NCBI GenBank assembly: GCA_028819835.1
Contig: JAPPKR010000211.1
Coordinates: forward strand, 1-14,880
Direction: 5' to 3'
DNA: 14,880 nt
DNA from: a bacterium
GTDB lineage: Bacteria; Actinomycetota; Acidimicrobiia; UBA5794; ZC4RG35
Position numbers and translations under genes: made by a program. Shown piece by piece: positions 7,227-13,384 of this stretch. The notes under the pieces are model-generated. The model worked only from the letters and a program-made list of their open reading frames with translations. It was not told where the DNA came from and searched no databases. How positions within the stretch are numbered: the stretch's first letter is position 1; every line of letters begins with the position of its first letter.

Positions 7227-7396
7227 GGAACCTAACGGTACCGCCCACGCCTTCGCGCGCCTGAGTGGCGTCCCCAGGGACGGCCTACCATGTGCCGGGT
7301 GGGGACGCTCCCCGGGAAAAGAGAGGCGCCAGACCATGCACGATTCAGATACGGTTTCATTCCAGAGATGAAAACCGTCACCGGAAACCGCGTTTA
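7227..7396 (+). promoter_or_regulatory. Divergent MFS/zwf intergenic region and zwf leader with two micro-ORFs
   Basis: This 170-base stretch separates the divergent MFS and zwf genes. On the plus strand, TACCAT (7286-7291) is a possible -10 without a good -35. A short inverted repeat GGGGA-CGC-TCCCC spans 7301-7313. A Shine-Dalgarno-like AGAGAGG ends nine bases before ATG 7336. That ATG opens an 11-codon frame (MHDSDTVSFQR) whose TGA overlaps ATG 7368 as ATGA. The second frame (MKTVTGNRV) ends in TAG, which overlaps the proposed zwf GTG (7397) as TAGTG. This chained arrangement could couple translation into zwf, or it could be chance. Confidence 0.35.
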
Positions 7397-8917
7397 GTGG
7401 AGTCTTTACCCGTTGCAGGCGCCCATGCGGTGGACCGCCACCTGCTGGTGGTGTTCGGCGCGACCGGCGATCTCTACCGCCAAAAACTGGCCCCCGCCCT
7501 CTATCACCTGGTCCGGCAGTACCAAATGAGCGATCGGTTCCTCGTCCTGGGTGTGGCTCGATCACAAATGGATGACCACGGTTTCAGGGCGCTCTCACGG
7601 GCGCCTGTCGAGAGCGTCTCACTACGGCAACCACAACTTGGCGAGCCGTACGCCGACCCGGCCGAGTGGTGCGACGAGGTCCTCTATTTCCAGTCCATCG
7701 GCGATGGGGAGCCAGGGGCGTTCGAAGCTCTCCGGTACCGGATCGAACAAATCGAGGCGGCCCACGGTCTCGAGGGAAACCGGATCTTCTACCTGGCCCT
7801 GCCGCCATCCGCGTTGGGCCCGACGGTTGAGGCCATGGGAGCAGCGGGTCTCACCCACAGCACCGGATGGACCCGTTTGGTGGTGGAGAAGCCCTTCGGC
7901 ATCGATCTCGAATCGGCCGTTGCCCTGAACAGAACCCTCCATGGATGTTTTGACGAACCCCAGATATATCGCATCGACCACTACCTGGGGAAGGCAACCG
8001 TGCAGAACCTGCTGGTCTTCCGGTTGGCCAACCCCCTATTCGAGTCGGTCTGGAACCGGGATCGCATCGACAACGTCCAGATCACGGTGGCTGAAGATTT
8101 GGGAATAGGCAGTCGCGCCGGCTACTACGACCGATCGGGCGCCCTGCGAGACATGGTCCAGAACCACCTGACCCAGTTACTCAGTCTGGTCGGGATGGAA
8201 CCCCCGGTCTCCTTCGACGCCGAGGCCATCCGGGACGAGAAAGTCAAGGTGCTCCAGTCCATCCGTCCCATCGCCTCCTACGACGTGGTACTCGGTCAAT
8301 ACGCCCCGGGGCGGGTGAATGGAAGACGGGTGGCGGGGTACCTGAACGAAGAGGGAGTGAGCGATGGTTCCACCACTCCCACTTACGCCGCTCTCCGGGT
8401 GTTCATCGACAGTTGGCGCTGGCAGGGCGTCCCCTTCTACCTGCGCACCGGCAAACGGCTGGGAAGCCGCCTCACACAGATCGCAGTGACTTTCCGCGAA
8501 CCGCCGGTAGCGCTCTTCAAGTCCTTCGAGCGGAGCCGCCACCAGGGCAACGTGCTCTATTTCAAACTCCAGCCGCACGAGGGATTCGATCTCTTGTTCG
8601 ACGTTCAGAAGCCTTCGGGCAGTCCCCAGTTGGACACCAGGTCCCTGGCCTTCGCGTACGAAGAAGCTTTCGGAATCCTTCCCGACGCCTACGAGACGCT
8701 CCTCTATGACGTCATGACCGGAGACCGGACCCTGTTCGTCCGGTCCGATGAAGCCGAAGAAGCCTGGCGCCTCTACACACCGATTCTTGAGGCCAGCATC
8801 ACTCCCGCCGCCTATGCGGCCGGTTCGTGGGGTCCACGAGAGGCGGAACGTCTGCTCAGCCGTCGCGGCGACGAATGGACGGTCCGACTCCCCGGCAACA
8901 GAGATCCCCGGGTCTGA
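7397..8917 (+). CDS. zwf: Glucose-6-phosphate 1-dehydrogenase
   Basis: This 506-residue enzyme oxidises glucose-6-phosphate to 6-phosphogluconolactone with NAD(P)+, the entry step of the oxidative pentose phosphate and Entner-Doudoroff routes. The Rossmann fold starts with VVFGATGDLYRQKLAPALYH (residues 18-37). EKPFG (164-168) carries the conserved Lys. RIDHYLGK (192-199) is the substrate-binding signature with the Asp-His pair. DMVQNH (252-257) supplies the catalytic His257. RTGKRL (350-355) provides another phosphate-contact Lys. One oddity is residue 200, an Ala where the family usually has Glu (GKE). The frame is open from 7265, but no ATG lies between there and the Rossmann motif. GTG 7397 gives the usual N-terminal length, and GTG 7430 is an alternative. 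Neither has a clear Shine-Dalgarno. The usual partner genes are not adjacent. Confidence 0.93.
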   Translation: MESLPVAGAHAVDRHLLVVFGATGDLYRQKLAPALYHLVRQYQMSDRFLVLGVARSQMDDHGFRALSRAPVESVSLRQPQLGEPYADPAEWCDEVLYFQSIGDGEPGAFEALRYRIEQIEAAHGLEGNRIFYLALPPSALGPTVEAMGAAGLTHSTGWTRLVVEKPFGIDLESAVALNRTLHGCFDEPQIYRIDHYLGKATVQNLLVFRLANPLFESVWNRDRIDNVQITVAEDLGIGSRAGYYDRSGALRDMVQNHLTQLLSLVGMEPPVSFDAEAIRDEKVKVLQSIRPIASYDVVLGQYAPGRVNGRRVAGYLNEEGVSDGSTTPTYAALRVFIDSWRWQGVPFYLRTGKRLGSRLTQIAVTFREPPVALFKSFERSRHQGNVLYFKLQPHEGFDLLFDVQKPSGSPQLDTRSLAFAYEEAFGILPDAYETLLYDVMTGDRTLFVRSDEAEEAWRLYTPILEASITPAAYAAGSWGPREAERLLSRRGDEWTVRLPGNRDPRV

Positions 8918-8922
8918 CGACT

Positions 8923-8977
8923 CAAACCAGGTCCCAGAACTACGAGAGCTATGGTTTGATCGCTCTCAAATTGTTTT
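8923..8977 (+). terminator. Interlocking inverted repeats after zwf, possible terminator or pseudoknot
   Basis: Two inverted repeats overlap. CAAACCA (8923-8929) pairs with TGGTTTG (8952-8958), and GAGAGC (8944-8949) pairs with GCTCTC (8962-8967). Their order is that of an H-type pseudoknot or of two mutually exclusive hairpins. The second hairpin is followed by TTGTTTT (8971-8977), so it could terminate zwf, although the stem is short and the T-run is interrupted. Confidence 0.4.
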
Positions 8978-9035
8978 GTGCATTAAAAAAGTCCGCAACT
9001 CAACAAACTCTCTCCGATAAATAAAAGTGTTAAGT

Positions 9036-9051
9036 TACAATAAAAACAGCG
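9036..9051 (+). promoter_or_regulatory. Probable fic promoter -10 element in an AT-rich island
   Basis: TACAAT (9036-9041) matches the sigma-70-type -10 consensus except at one position. Initiation about seven bases later, near A9048, would leave only about four bases before GTG 9052. No Shine-Dalgarno precedes that GTG, so the mRNA may be essentially leaderless, a common format in actinobacteria. No clear -35 is seen at 17-18 bases. The surrounding 90 bases (8961-9050) contain 30 G or C, about 33 percent, far below the rest of the window. Confidence 0.45.
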
Positions 9052-10074
9052 GTGGCTAAACAAAATGTGGTAGCAGGTCCTTATCCAGGTCGACCGAAAA
9101 GGTTGGATGTGTTTCATCGTCTGACTGTCCAAGTCGCCGAGTTGCATGATCGCATGGGCGGATTGCCGAGTCCCGACGAGGCAAGTGGTATCTGGGAGGA
9201 CATCTGGTATGAGGAAGCCCATCACTCCACCGCTATCGAAGGCAACACTCTGGTGTTGAAACAGGTGAAGTCCCTGTTACGAGACGGCAAAGCGGTGGGC
9301 GACAAAGAATTACGCGAGTACTTGGAGGTCCAGGGATACGCCCAAGCCGCCTACTGGGTGTACAAACAGGCAATGAACCCCACTGGCCTCACCCGGCCTG
9401 AGAGCCTCCTCACACTGGCGGAGCTCAGAGAGGTCCATTACCAAGCAATGACACCGGTCTGGGAGGTAGCTCCTCATCCCGACGCAACAGACCGCGAAAA
9501 ACCCGGGAACTTCCGTGAACATGAGATCCGGCCGTTCCCCAGCGGAATGACCCCTATCACCTTTCCCCTGGTGCATTCGGAGGTCAACGACTGGATCGAG
9601 GCAGTCAATAGCCTCGACACCGATCCTTCGACCTTTCCTGAAGAACTCGCCAAGATCCACTGCCGATTCGAGCAGATCCATCCCTTCTTGGATGGCAACG
9701 GGCGCACCGGGCGGCTGATCCTCAACCTGATCCTTGTGCGTCTCGGATACCCGCCCATGGTCATCTACAAACGCGACCGAGAGCAGTACCTGACCGCCCT
9801 GTCCCGGGCCGATCACGGCGATCCGAGGCCCCTGGGGCAGATTCTCGCTCGGGCCATTCTCCACAGTTTGAATCGGTTTGTGTTCCCGGCTATCGCCGGA
9901 CCGGCGCGGCTTGTGCCCCTCGCAGCTCTGGCCACCCCGGAACTCGGCGCCACCGCCTTGCGGGCCGCGGTCAGACGAGGCCGTCTCCGAGCGACCCGCG
10001 GTCAAGATGGATTGTGGCGCAGTAACCGCCAATGGGTCGAGGAATACAAGGCCAGCCGCTACCAGCGACAGTAA
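9052..10074 (+). CDS. Fic domain protein, class II (autoinhibited) AMP-transferase with C-terminal HTH-like region
   Basis: This 340-residue cytoplasmic protein is predicted to transfer AMP, or a related nucleotide moiety, to a protein hydroxyl. The catalytic motif HPFLDGNGRTGR is at residues 210-221, matching the Fic consensus HxFx(D/E)GNGRxxR. An N-terminal inhibitory helix motif, STAIEG (59-64), fits (S/T)xxxE(G/N), so the protein is class II: the Glu63 finger should block ATP binding until relieved. A Fic_N-like helical segment precedes it (residues 20-57). Residues 286-336 (LVPLAALATPELGATALRAA, then VRRGRLRATRG and a WRSNRQWVEEY segment) resemble a small winged or MerR-like helix-turn-helix. 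The start is GTG 9052, directly behind a -10 element. No antitoxin gene adjoins it. It converges on the ferredoxin gene with five bases between stops. Targets are unknown. Confidence 0.9.
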   Translation: MAKQNVVAGPYPGRPKRLDVFHRLTVQVAELHDRMGGLPSPDEASGIWEDIWYEEAHHSTAIEGNTLVLKQVKSLLRDGKAVGDKELREYLEVQGYAQAAYWVYKQAMNPTGLTRPESLLTLAELREVHYQAMTPVWEVAPHPDATDREKPGNFREHEIRPFPSGMTPITFPLVHSEVNDWIEAVNSLDTDPSTFPEELAKIHCRFEQIHPFLDGNGRTGRLILNLILVRLGYPPMVIYKRDREQYLTALSRADHGDPRPLGQILARAILHSLNRFVFPAIAGPARLVPLAALATPELGATALRAAVRRGRLRATRGQDGLWRSNRQWVEEYKASRYQRQ

Positions 10075-10079
10075 GCCAC

Positions 10080-10439
10080 CTACCCAATCAACGGCGCCTT
10101 GGCAAAGGCGTACTCCTCCACAACCCTGCCCCCGATCAGGTGCTGCTCGATGATCAGATCAAGCACATCAGGGGTGACCTCCCGGTACCAGACCCCCTCG
10201 GGATAGACCACCATCACCGGGCCCTGCTCGCAGACCCGCAGGCAGTCCACCTTGCTTCTCATCACCATGCCGTCGCCTGGCGGTTCGGGCTGGGCTTCCA
10301 GGCGGGGATTCCTCGACCAGCGGGGAGGAGCGGAAGTCAGCCCGAGTTGCTTGCAGCGTCGCTTCAGGTGGAGCCACAGCGGGTCGGTCTCCTCACGGGG
10401 AGCGCAGCGGGGATTGCTCTGGCCGGCGCAGAGGAACAC
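10080..10439 (-). CDS. (2Fe-2S) ferredoxin domain protein, thioredoxin-like fold; N-terminus uncertain
   Basis: This cytoplasmic protein has four Cys in the pattern of thioredoxin-fold 2Fe-2S ferredoxins. [14 protein letters not shown] holds Cys4 and Cys12, and [20 protein letters not shown] holds Cys66 and Cys70 (numbering from GTG 10439). The C-terminal part ([20 protein letters not shown]) is typical of the family. GTG 10439 is the first standard start, but it begins one residue before the FLC strand. The upstream in-frame sequence ([20 protein letters not shown]) looks coding and family-like back to about 10500. No ATG, GTG or TTG exists there; ATT 10505 and ATA 10478 are the only near-start codons, and AGGAG lies at 10495-10491. 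The true protein is therefore probably about 132-141 residues. It follows the molybdoenzyme operon and may carry electrons for it. Confidence 0.82.
   Translation of the reverse strand: MFLCAGQSNPRCAPREETDPLWLHLKRRCKQLGLTSAPPRWSRNPRLEAQPEPPGDGMVMRSKVDCLRVCEQGPVMVVYPEGVWYREVTPDVLDLIIEQHLIGGRVVEEYAFAKAPLIG
10095..10110 (+). terminator. Hairpin just past fic, inside the ferredoxin 3' end
   Basis: CGCCTT (10095-10100) and AAGGCG (10105-10110) form a perfect six-base stem with a four-base loop, starting 20 bases after the fic stop. For a plus-strand transcript it could end or protect the fic mRNA. It has no T-tract and also lies in the ferredoxin coding sequence, so it may be incidental. Confidence 0.25.
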
Positions 10440-10483
10440 GTGCCGCCGGGCGCCCCCGATGGACAGGCCGTGGGCTATTGCCT

Positions 10484-10621
10484 CTAATCGCTCCTGATTG
10501 TCAATCGTCGGCGCTCCGGATAGGACCAGGGAATGTCATAACCACCAATGTAGGCGAATGGAGAGAGAAACTTCCGGCTGACCGTCCGCCATCCCAGGTC
10601 GGTCAGGGTACGGGTTATCAG
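10484..10621 (-). CDS. Possible small protein (45 aa) between molybdoenzyme and ferredoxin genes
   Basis: An open frame begins as CTG 10621 overlaps the TGA stop of the molybdopterin oxidoreductase (CTGA). It encodes 45 residues rich in Arg and aromatic residues (segments [18 protein letters not shown] and [18 protein letters not shown]). It ends at TAG 10486-10484, inside the upstream extension of the ferredoxin frame. About 64 percent of third positions are G or C, lower than in the flanking genes. There is no ATG or GTG start, so the ORF may not be translated. It fills an otherwise empty gap of about 130-180 bases in the operon. I recognise no family. Confidence 0.3.
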   Translation of the reverse strand: MITRTLTDLGWRTVSRKFLSPFAYIGGYDIPWSYPERRRLTIRSD

Positions 10622-13362
10622 ACCTGGTAGGCCTCGGGCCGGGGCGGGAGGGGCCTGGTGAGCCAGCGGGGACGGCGCAGACCACCGGGCCCTGGTCCGG
10701 GACGGGTGCGTTCCATCCATTCGCGGTAGATCCGGTGGGATTCCTCCGTGTCGACGAAGACATCCCCGTACCGGTCCCCCGGGTCCGCATGGGTCAGGCG
10801 GACCCGCTGGTGCCAGGCGTGCATGCCCGACACCGGATCGGGGTGCACCGGGAAAGCAAGATTCTGATGCACACCCGGGTCCCGCCACCAGATGCGCTCG
10901 CTGTCGGGGTCTTCGGAGCGGAATGGCTCGATGCCGGACCGGTGCCTCAGAAGCCACCCGCCGTCGTGACGCCCGATATCGACCAGCGCCGAAGACCAGC
11001 GCTCGTTCCCCATCTCCCGATCCAGGCGCCACCGGCCCATGTGATGGGAGGCCGCCACCACTCCGGGACGGAGGCCCTCGGTGCGCCAGGCCCTCATGAC
11101 GAAGTAGCCGATGTCGGTGCTGATCCGGATCAGGTCCCCGGTGTCGAACCCGAGTTGGTCGGCGTCTACCGGGTTTATCCACAGCGGGTGGCCGTGGCTT
11201 ATCTCGTACAGGTACTTGGCGTTGCCCGAGCGTGTATGGATCAGAGTGGGGAGCCGGAATATGGGGAGCAGGATGCGCTCGGAGCCCTCCAGGTCCAGGT
11301 CCCGCCAGTGGACATGGGACTTGAGGTAGGTGGGAATGGCCGCATCGGCCCAGTCCCAGTCCACCAGGGTCTCCGAGTGCCATTCGAGAAGACGGGACGG
11401 GGACGTGAAGCCGGTCTTGCGCTCCCCGTCGACCTCCACGCCCGGTTCGCCCTCCTGCGCCGCATTCTCGTTCAGCAGATAACGATCCCGGTCGATCTCG
11501 AAAGCGCCGTACTTCCGCATGTACTCCAGGGGCGTGAGGCCTTCTACGCCAGCCGCATCAGGCAGTCCCGGGACCGAGTTGTCAAACATCCACCCGTAGT
11601 ACTCGTCGACGCTGACCGGGCGGGACGGGTCATTCGGCGACTCGTACCACTGCCTGATCCCCAACGACCCGTCGGGATCGATCCGCCACGACAGGTCGAT
11701 CCAGAACTCGCTCTCCTCCCACACCTCGCCCGGGTTTGCCTCGTAGGTGCGTTGGTACCGGAGTCCTTCCCGCTCTCCCGCCACCCTCAGCACGGGCTGG
11801 CGGAACCCGAGCCAGCGAGCCGCGTGGGTCTCATACGAATGGGTGTCGTGGCGTTCGGCGCCTACCCCCATTGGCAATACGTAGTCGGCGAACCACGCCG
11901 ACTCGGACCAGGTGGGGGTGAGCGCCACATGGAGGCCGACCCGCTCGGGATCGGAGAGGGCCTCGATCCAGGTGAACCCGTCGGGGTTGGTCCACACCGG
12001 GTTGTAGACCCGGGTGAAGTACACCTCGAGGCGCCCCCTGCCCTCCTTCAGGAAGTGGGGCAGGAGATAGCTCATCTCGTAATGGCTGAGGGGAAACTCG
12101 CCCGGCCAGATCAATTCGTTCCATCGATTGGCGGGGGGAGGGGTGTTCCAGTGATCGGGCTTGAACTTGTCCCAAGCGCTCGGGGAGGTGCCGCCTTGGG
12201 TCCCCACCGATCCGGTCATCACGTGCAGGAAGAAGAGACAGCGCGCCACCTGCCAACCTCCCAGGTTGCCCGACCCGGCCGCCCTCCAGGTGTGGGAGGC
12301 GAACCGGGAACCGGCCTCGGCGATCCCCCGGGCGACGGCTTCGATGCGCCATGCGTCGACGCCGGTCTCCTCGGCGGCGAAGTCGATGGTGTAGGGGGCG
12401 TAGGTCTCCCGGAGCAGTTCCACGAAGCTCTCGTACGTGCGGGGCCTGTCGGGCGCACGCGCCCGGAGCGACGCCTCCCAGTTGACCCACTTACTCATGA
12501 AGTCGTGATCGACGGCGTCCCACTCCAGCAGCCGGGAAGCCACAGCCAGCAACATGGCCGCCTCGGTACCGGGCCAGGGCGACAGCCAGTAATCGGACAT
12601 CGACGCCGTGTTGGAAAGCCGCGGATCGATGGTGGCCACCTTCCCCCCCGCCTGGCGAGCCTCGATGATCCGCTGGGCGTGGGGGTTGAAGTAGTGACCG
12701 GACTCGAGTTGGGCGGACAGCAACAGGATGAACCGGGCGTTGGCGAAATCCGCGGAAGGACGGTCATAGCCCATCCACATCGCGTAACCCGTCCGGGCCC
12801 CTGACGAGCAGATGTTGGTGTGGCTGTTGTGCCCATCCACCCCCCAGGAACGGAGGATCCGGTCGATGAAGCCATCCTCGCCGGGCCGTCCCACGTGGTA
12901 CATGATCTCGTCGTGACGGTCCTCGAGAAGCGCCCGGCGGATTCGCGAGGCTATGTCCTCGAGCGCTTCCTCCCAGGAGACCTTTTCCCACTGGCCCTCC
13001 CCTCGCGGCCCCGCCCGTCTCAGCGGGTGAAGGATCCGCTCCGGGTCGTACATCTGGTTGAGAGTCGCCGGGCCCTTGGCGCAGTTGCGGCCCCTCGACC
13101 CCGGATGCTCGGGATTGCCTTCAAATCGGCGTACGTTGCCGCTGTCCTTGTCGACGTAGGCCAGCAGACCGCATCCGGCTTCGCAGTTGAAACAGGTGGT
13201 CGGCACCAGCCGGTAGCGGCGTTTGACCCGCTCGGGCCAGGCCTTGGCGTCGTACTCCTCCCAGTCATCCCAGCGCTCGGCGGGCGGGAAGGACACCAGG
13301 CCCGTACCGGGAACCAGGCGGGGCACACGGTCCGAAGGCGGCTGGTCAGGCGTCTGGGTCAT
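10618..13362 (-). CDS. Molybdopterin oxidoreductase, DMSO reductase superfamily catalytic subunit
   Basis: This 914-residue protein is the catalytic subunit of a complex iron-sulfur molybdoenzyme. An N-terminal 4Fe-4S site has the spacing CxxCxxxC (Cys57, 60, 64) plus Cys94 in RNCAKGPA, whose following Lys is typical. SHTNICSSGART places Cys185 where the Mo/W ligand is expected, so it should be Cys-ligated. Central Mo-bisMGD blocks include ADYVLPMGVGAERHDTHSYE. The C-terminal cofactor-binding domain contains HTRSGNAKYLYEISHGHPLW and the SHHMGRWRL region. I place the start at ATG 13362, with AGAGG nine bases upstream and 22 bases after the preceding stop; the frame is open to 13428. No twin-arginine signal is present, so a cytoplasmic catalytic side is likely. 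The substrate is not determined; polysulfide-, thiosulfate- or arsenate-reductase-like and formate-dehydrogenase-like roles are all possible. Confidence 0.9.
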   Translation of the reverse strand: MTQTPDQPPSDRVPRLVPGTGLVSFPPAERWDDWEEYDAKAWPERVKRRYRLVPTTCFNCEAGCGLLAYVDKDSGNVRRFEGNPEHPGSRGRNCAKGPATLNQMYDPERILHPLRRAGPRGEGQWEKVSWEEALEDIASRIRRALLEDRHDEIMYHVGRPGEDGFIDRILRSWGVDGHNSHTNICSSGARTGYAMWMGYDRPSADFANARFILLLSAQLESGHYFNPHAQRIIEARQAGGKVATIDPRLSNTASMSDYWLSPWPGTEAAMLLAVASRLLEWDAVDHDFMSKWVNWEASLRARAPDRPRTYESFVELLRETYAPYTIDFAAEETGVDAWRIEAVARGIAEAGSRFASHTWRAAGSGNLGGWQVARCLFFLHVMTGSVGTQGGTSPSAWDKFKPDHWNTPPPANRWNELIWPGEFPLSHYEMSYLLPHFLKEGRGRLEVYFTRVYNPVWTNPDGFTWIEALSDPERVGLHVALTPTWSESAWFADYVLPMGVGAERHDTHSYETHAARWLGFRQPVLRVAGEREGLRYQRTYEANPGEVWEESEFWIDLSWRIDPDGSLGIRQWYESPNDPSRPVSVDEYYGWMFDNSVPGLPDAAGVEGLTPLEYMRKYGAFEIDRDRYLLNENAAQEGEPGVEVDGERKTGFTSPSRLLEWHSETLVDWDWADAAIPTYLKSHVHWRDLDLEGSERILLPIFRLPTLIHTRSGNAKYLYEISHGHPLWINPVDADQLGFDTGDLIRISTDIGYFVMRAWRTEGLRPGVVAASHHMGRWRLDREMGNERWSSALVDIGRHDGGWLLRHRSGIEPFRSEDPDSERIWWRDPGVHQNLAFPVHPDPVSGMHAWHQRVRLTHADPGDRYGDVFVDTEESHRIYREWMERTRPGPGPGGLRRPRWLTRPLPPRPEAYQV

Positions 13363-13384
13363 CTTCTCGGACCTCTGCTTTCCT

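Larger units (their letters stand above)
8918..9051. other. AT-rich intergenic region between zwf and fic
   Basis: This 134-base gap holds no gene. Its left part carries the interlocking inverted repeats described separately, and its right part carries the fic -10 element. From 8961 to 9050 it is about one-third G+C with several A-runs, which contrasts sharply with all other intergenic sequence here. This may mark an acquired fic cassette or simply a strong promoter region. Confidence 0.6.

Noticed and set aside
7265..7396. Upstream extension of zwf to 7265
   Set aside because: The additional 44 residues are Arg-rich and unlike the family N-terminus, which normally begins shortly before the Rossmann motif.
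7227..7565. N-terminal extension of the second MFS gene to 7565
   Set aside because: The extra residues are not membrane-like, overlap the divergent zwf gene and have no counterpart in the paralogue.
10735..12804. A 689-codon open frame on the plus strand opposite the molybdopterin oxidoreductase
   Set aside because: It lies entirely antisense to a gene with clear cofactor motifs. Long antisense frames are expected in GC-rich coding DNA. Its translation has no recognisable domain.
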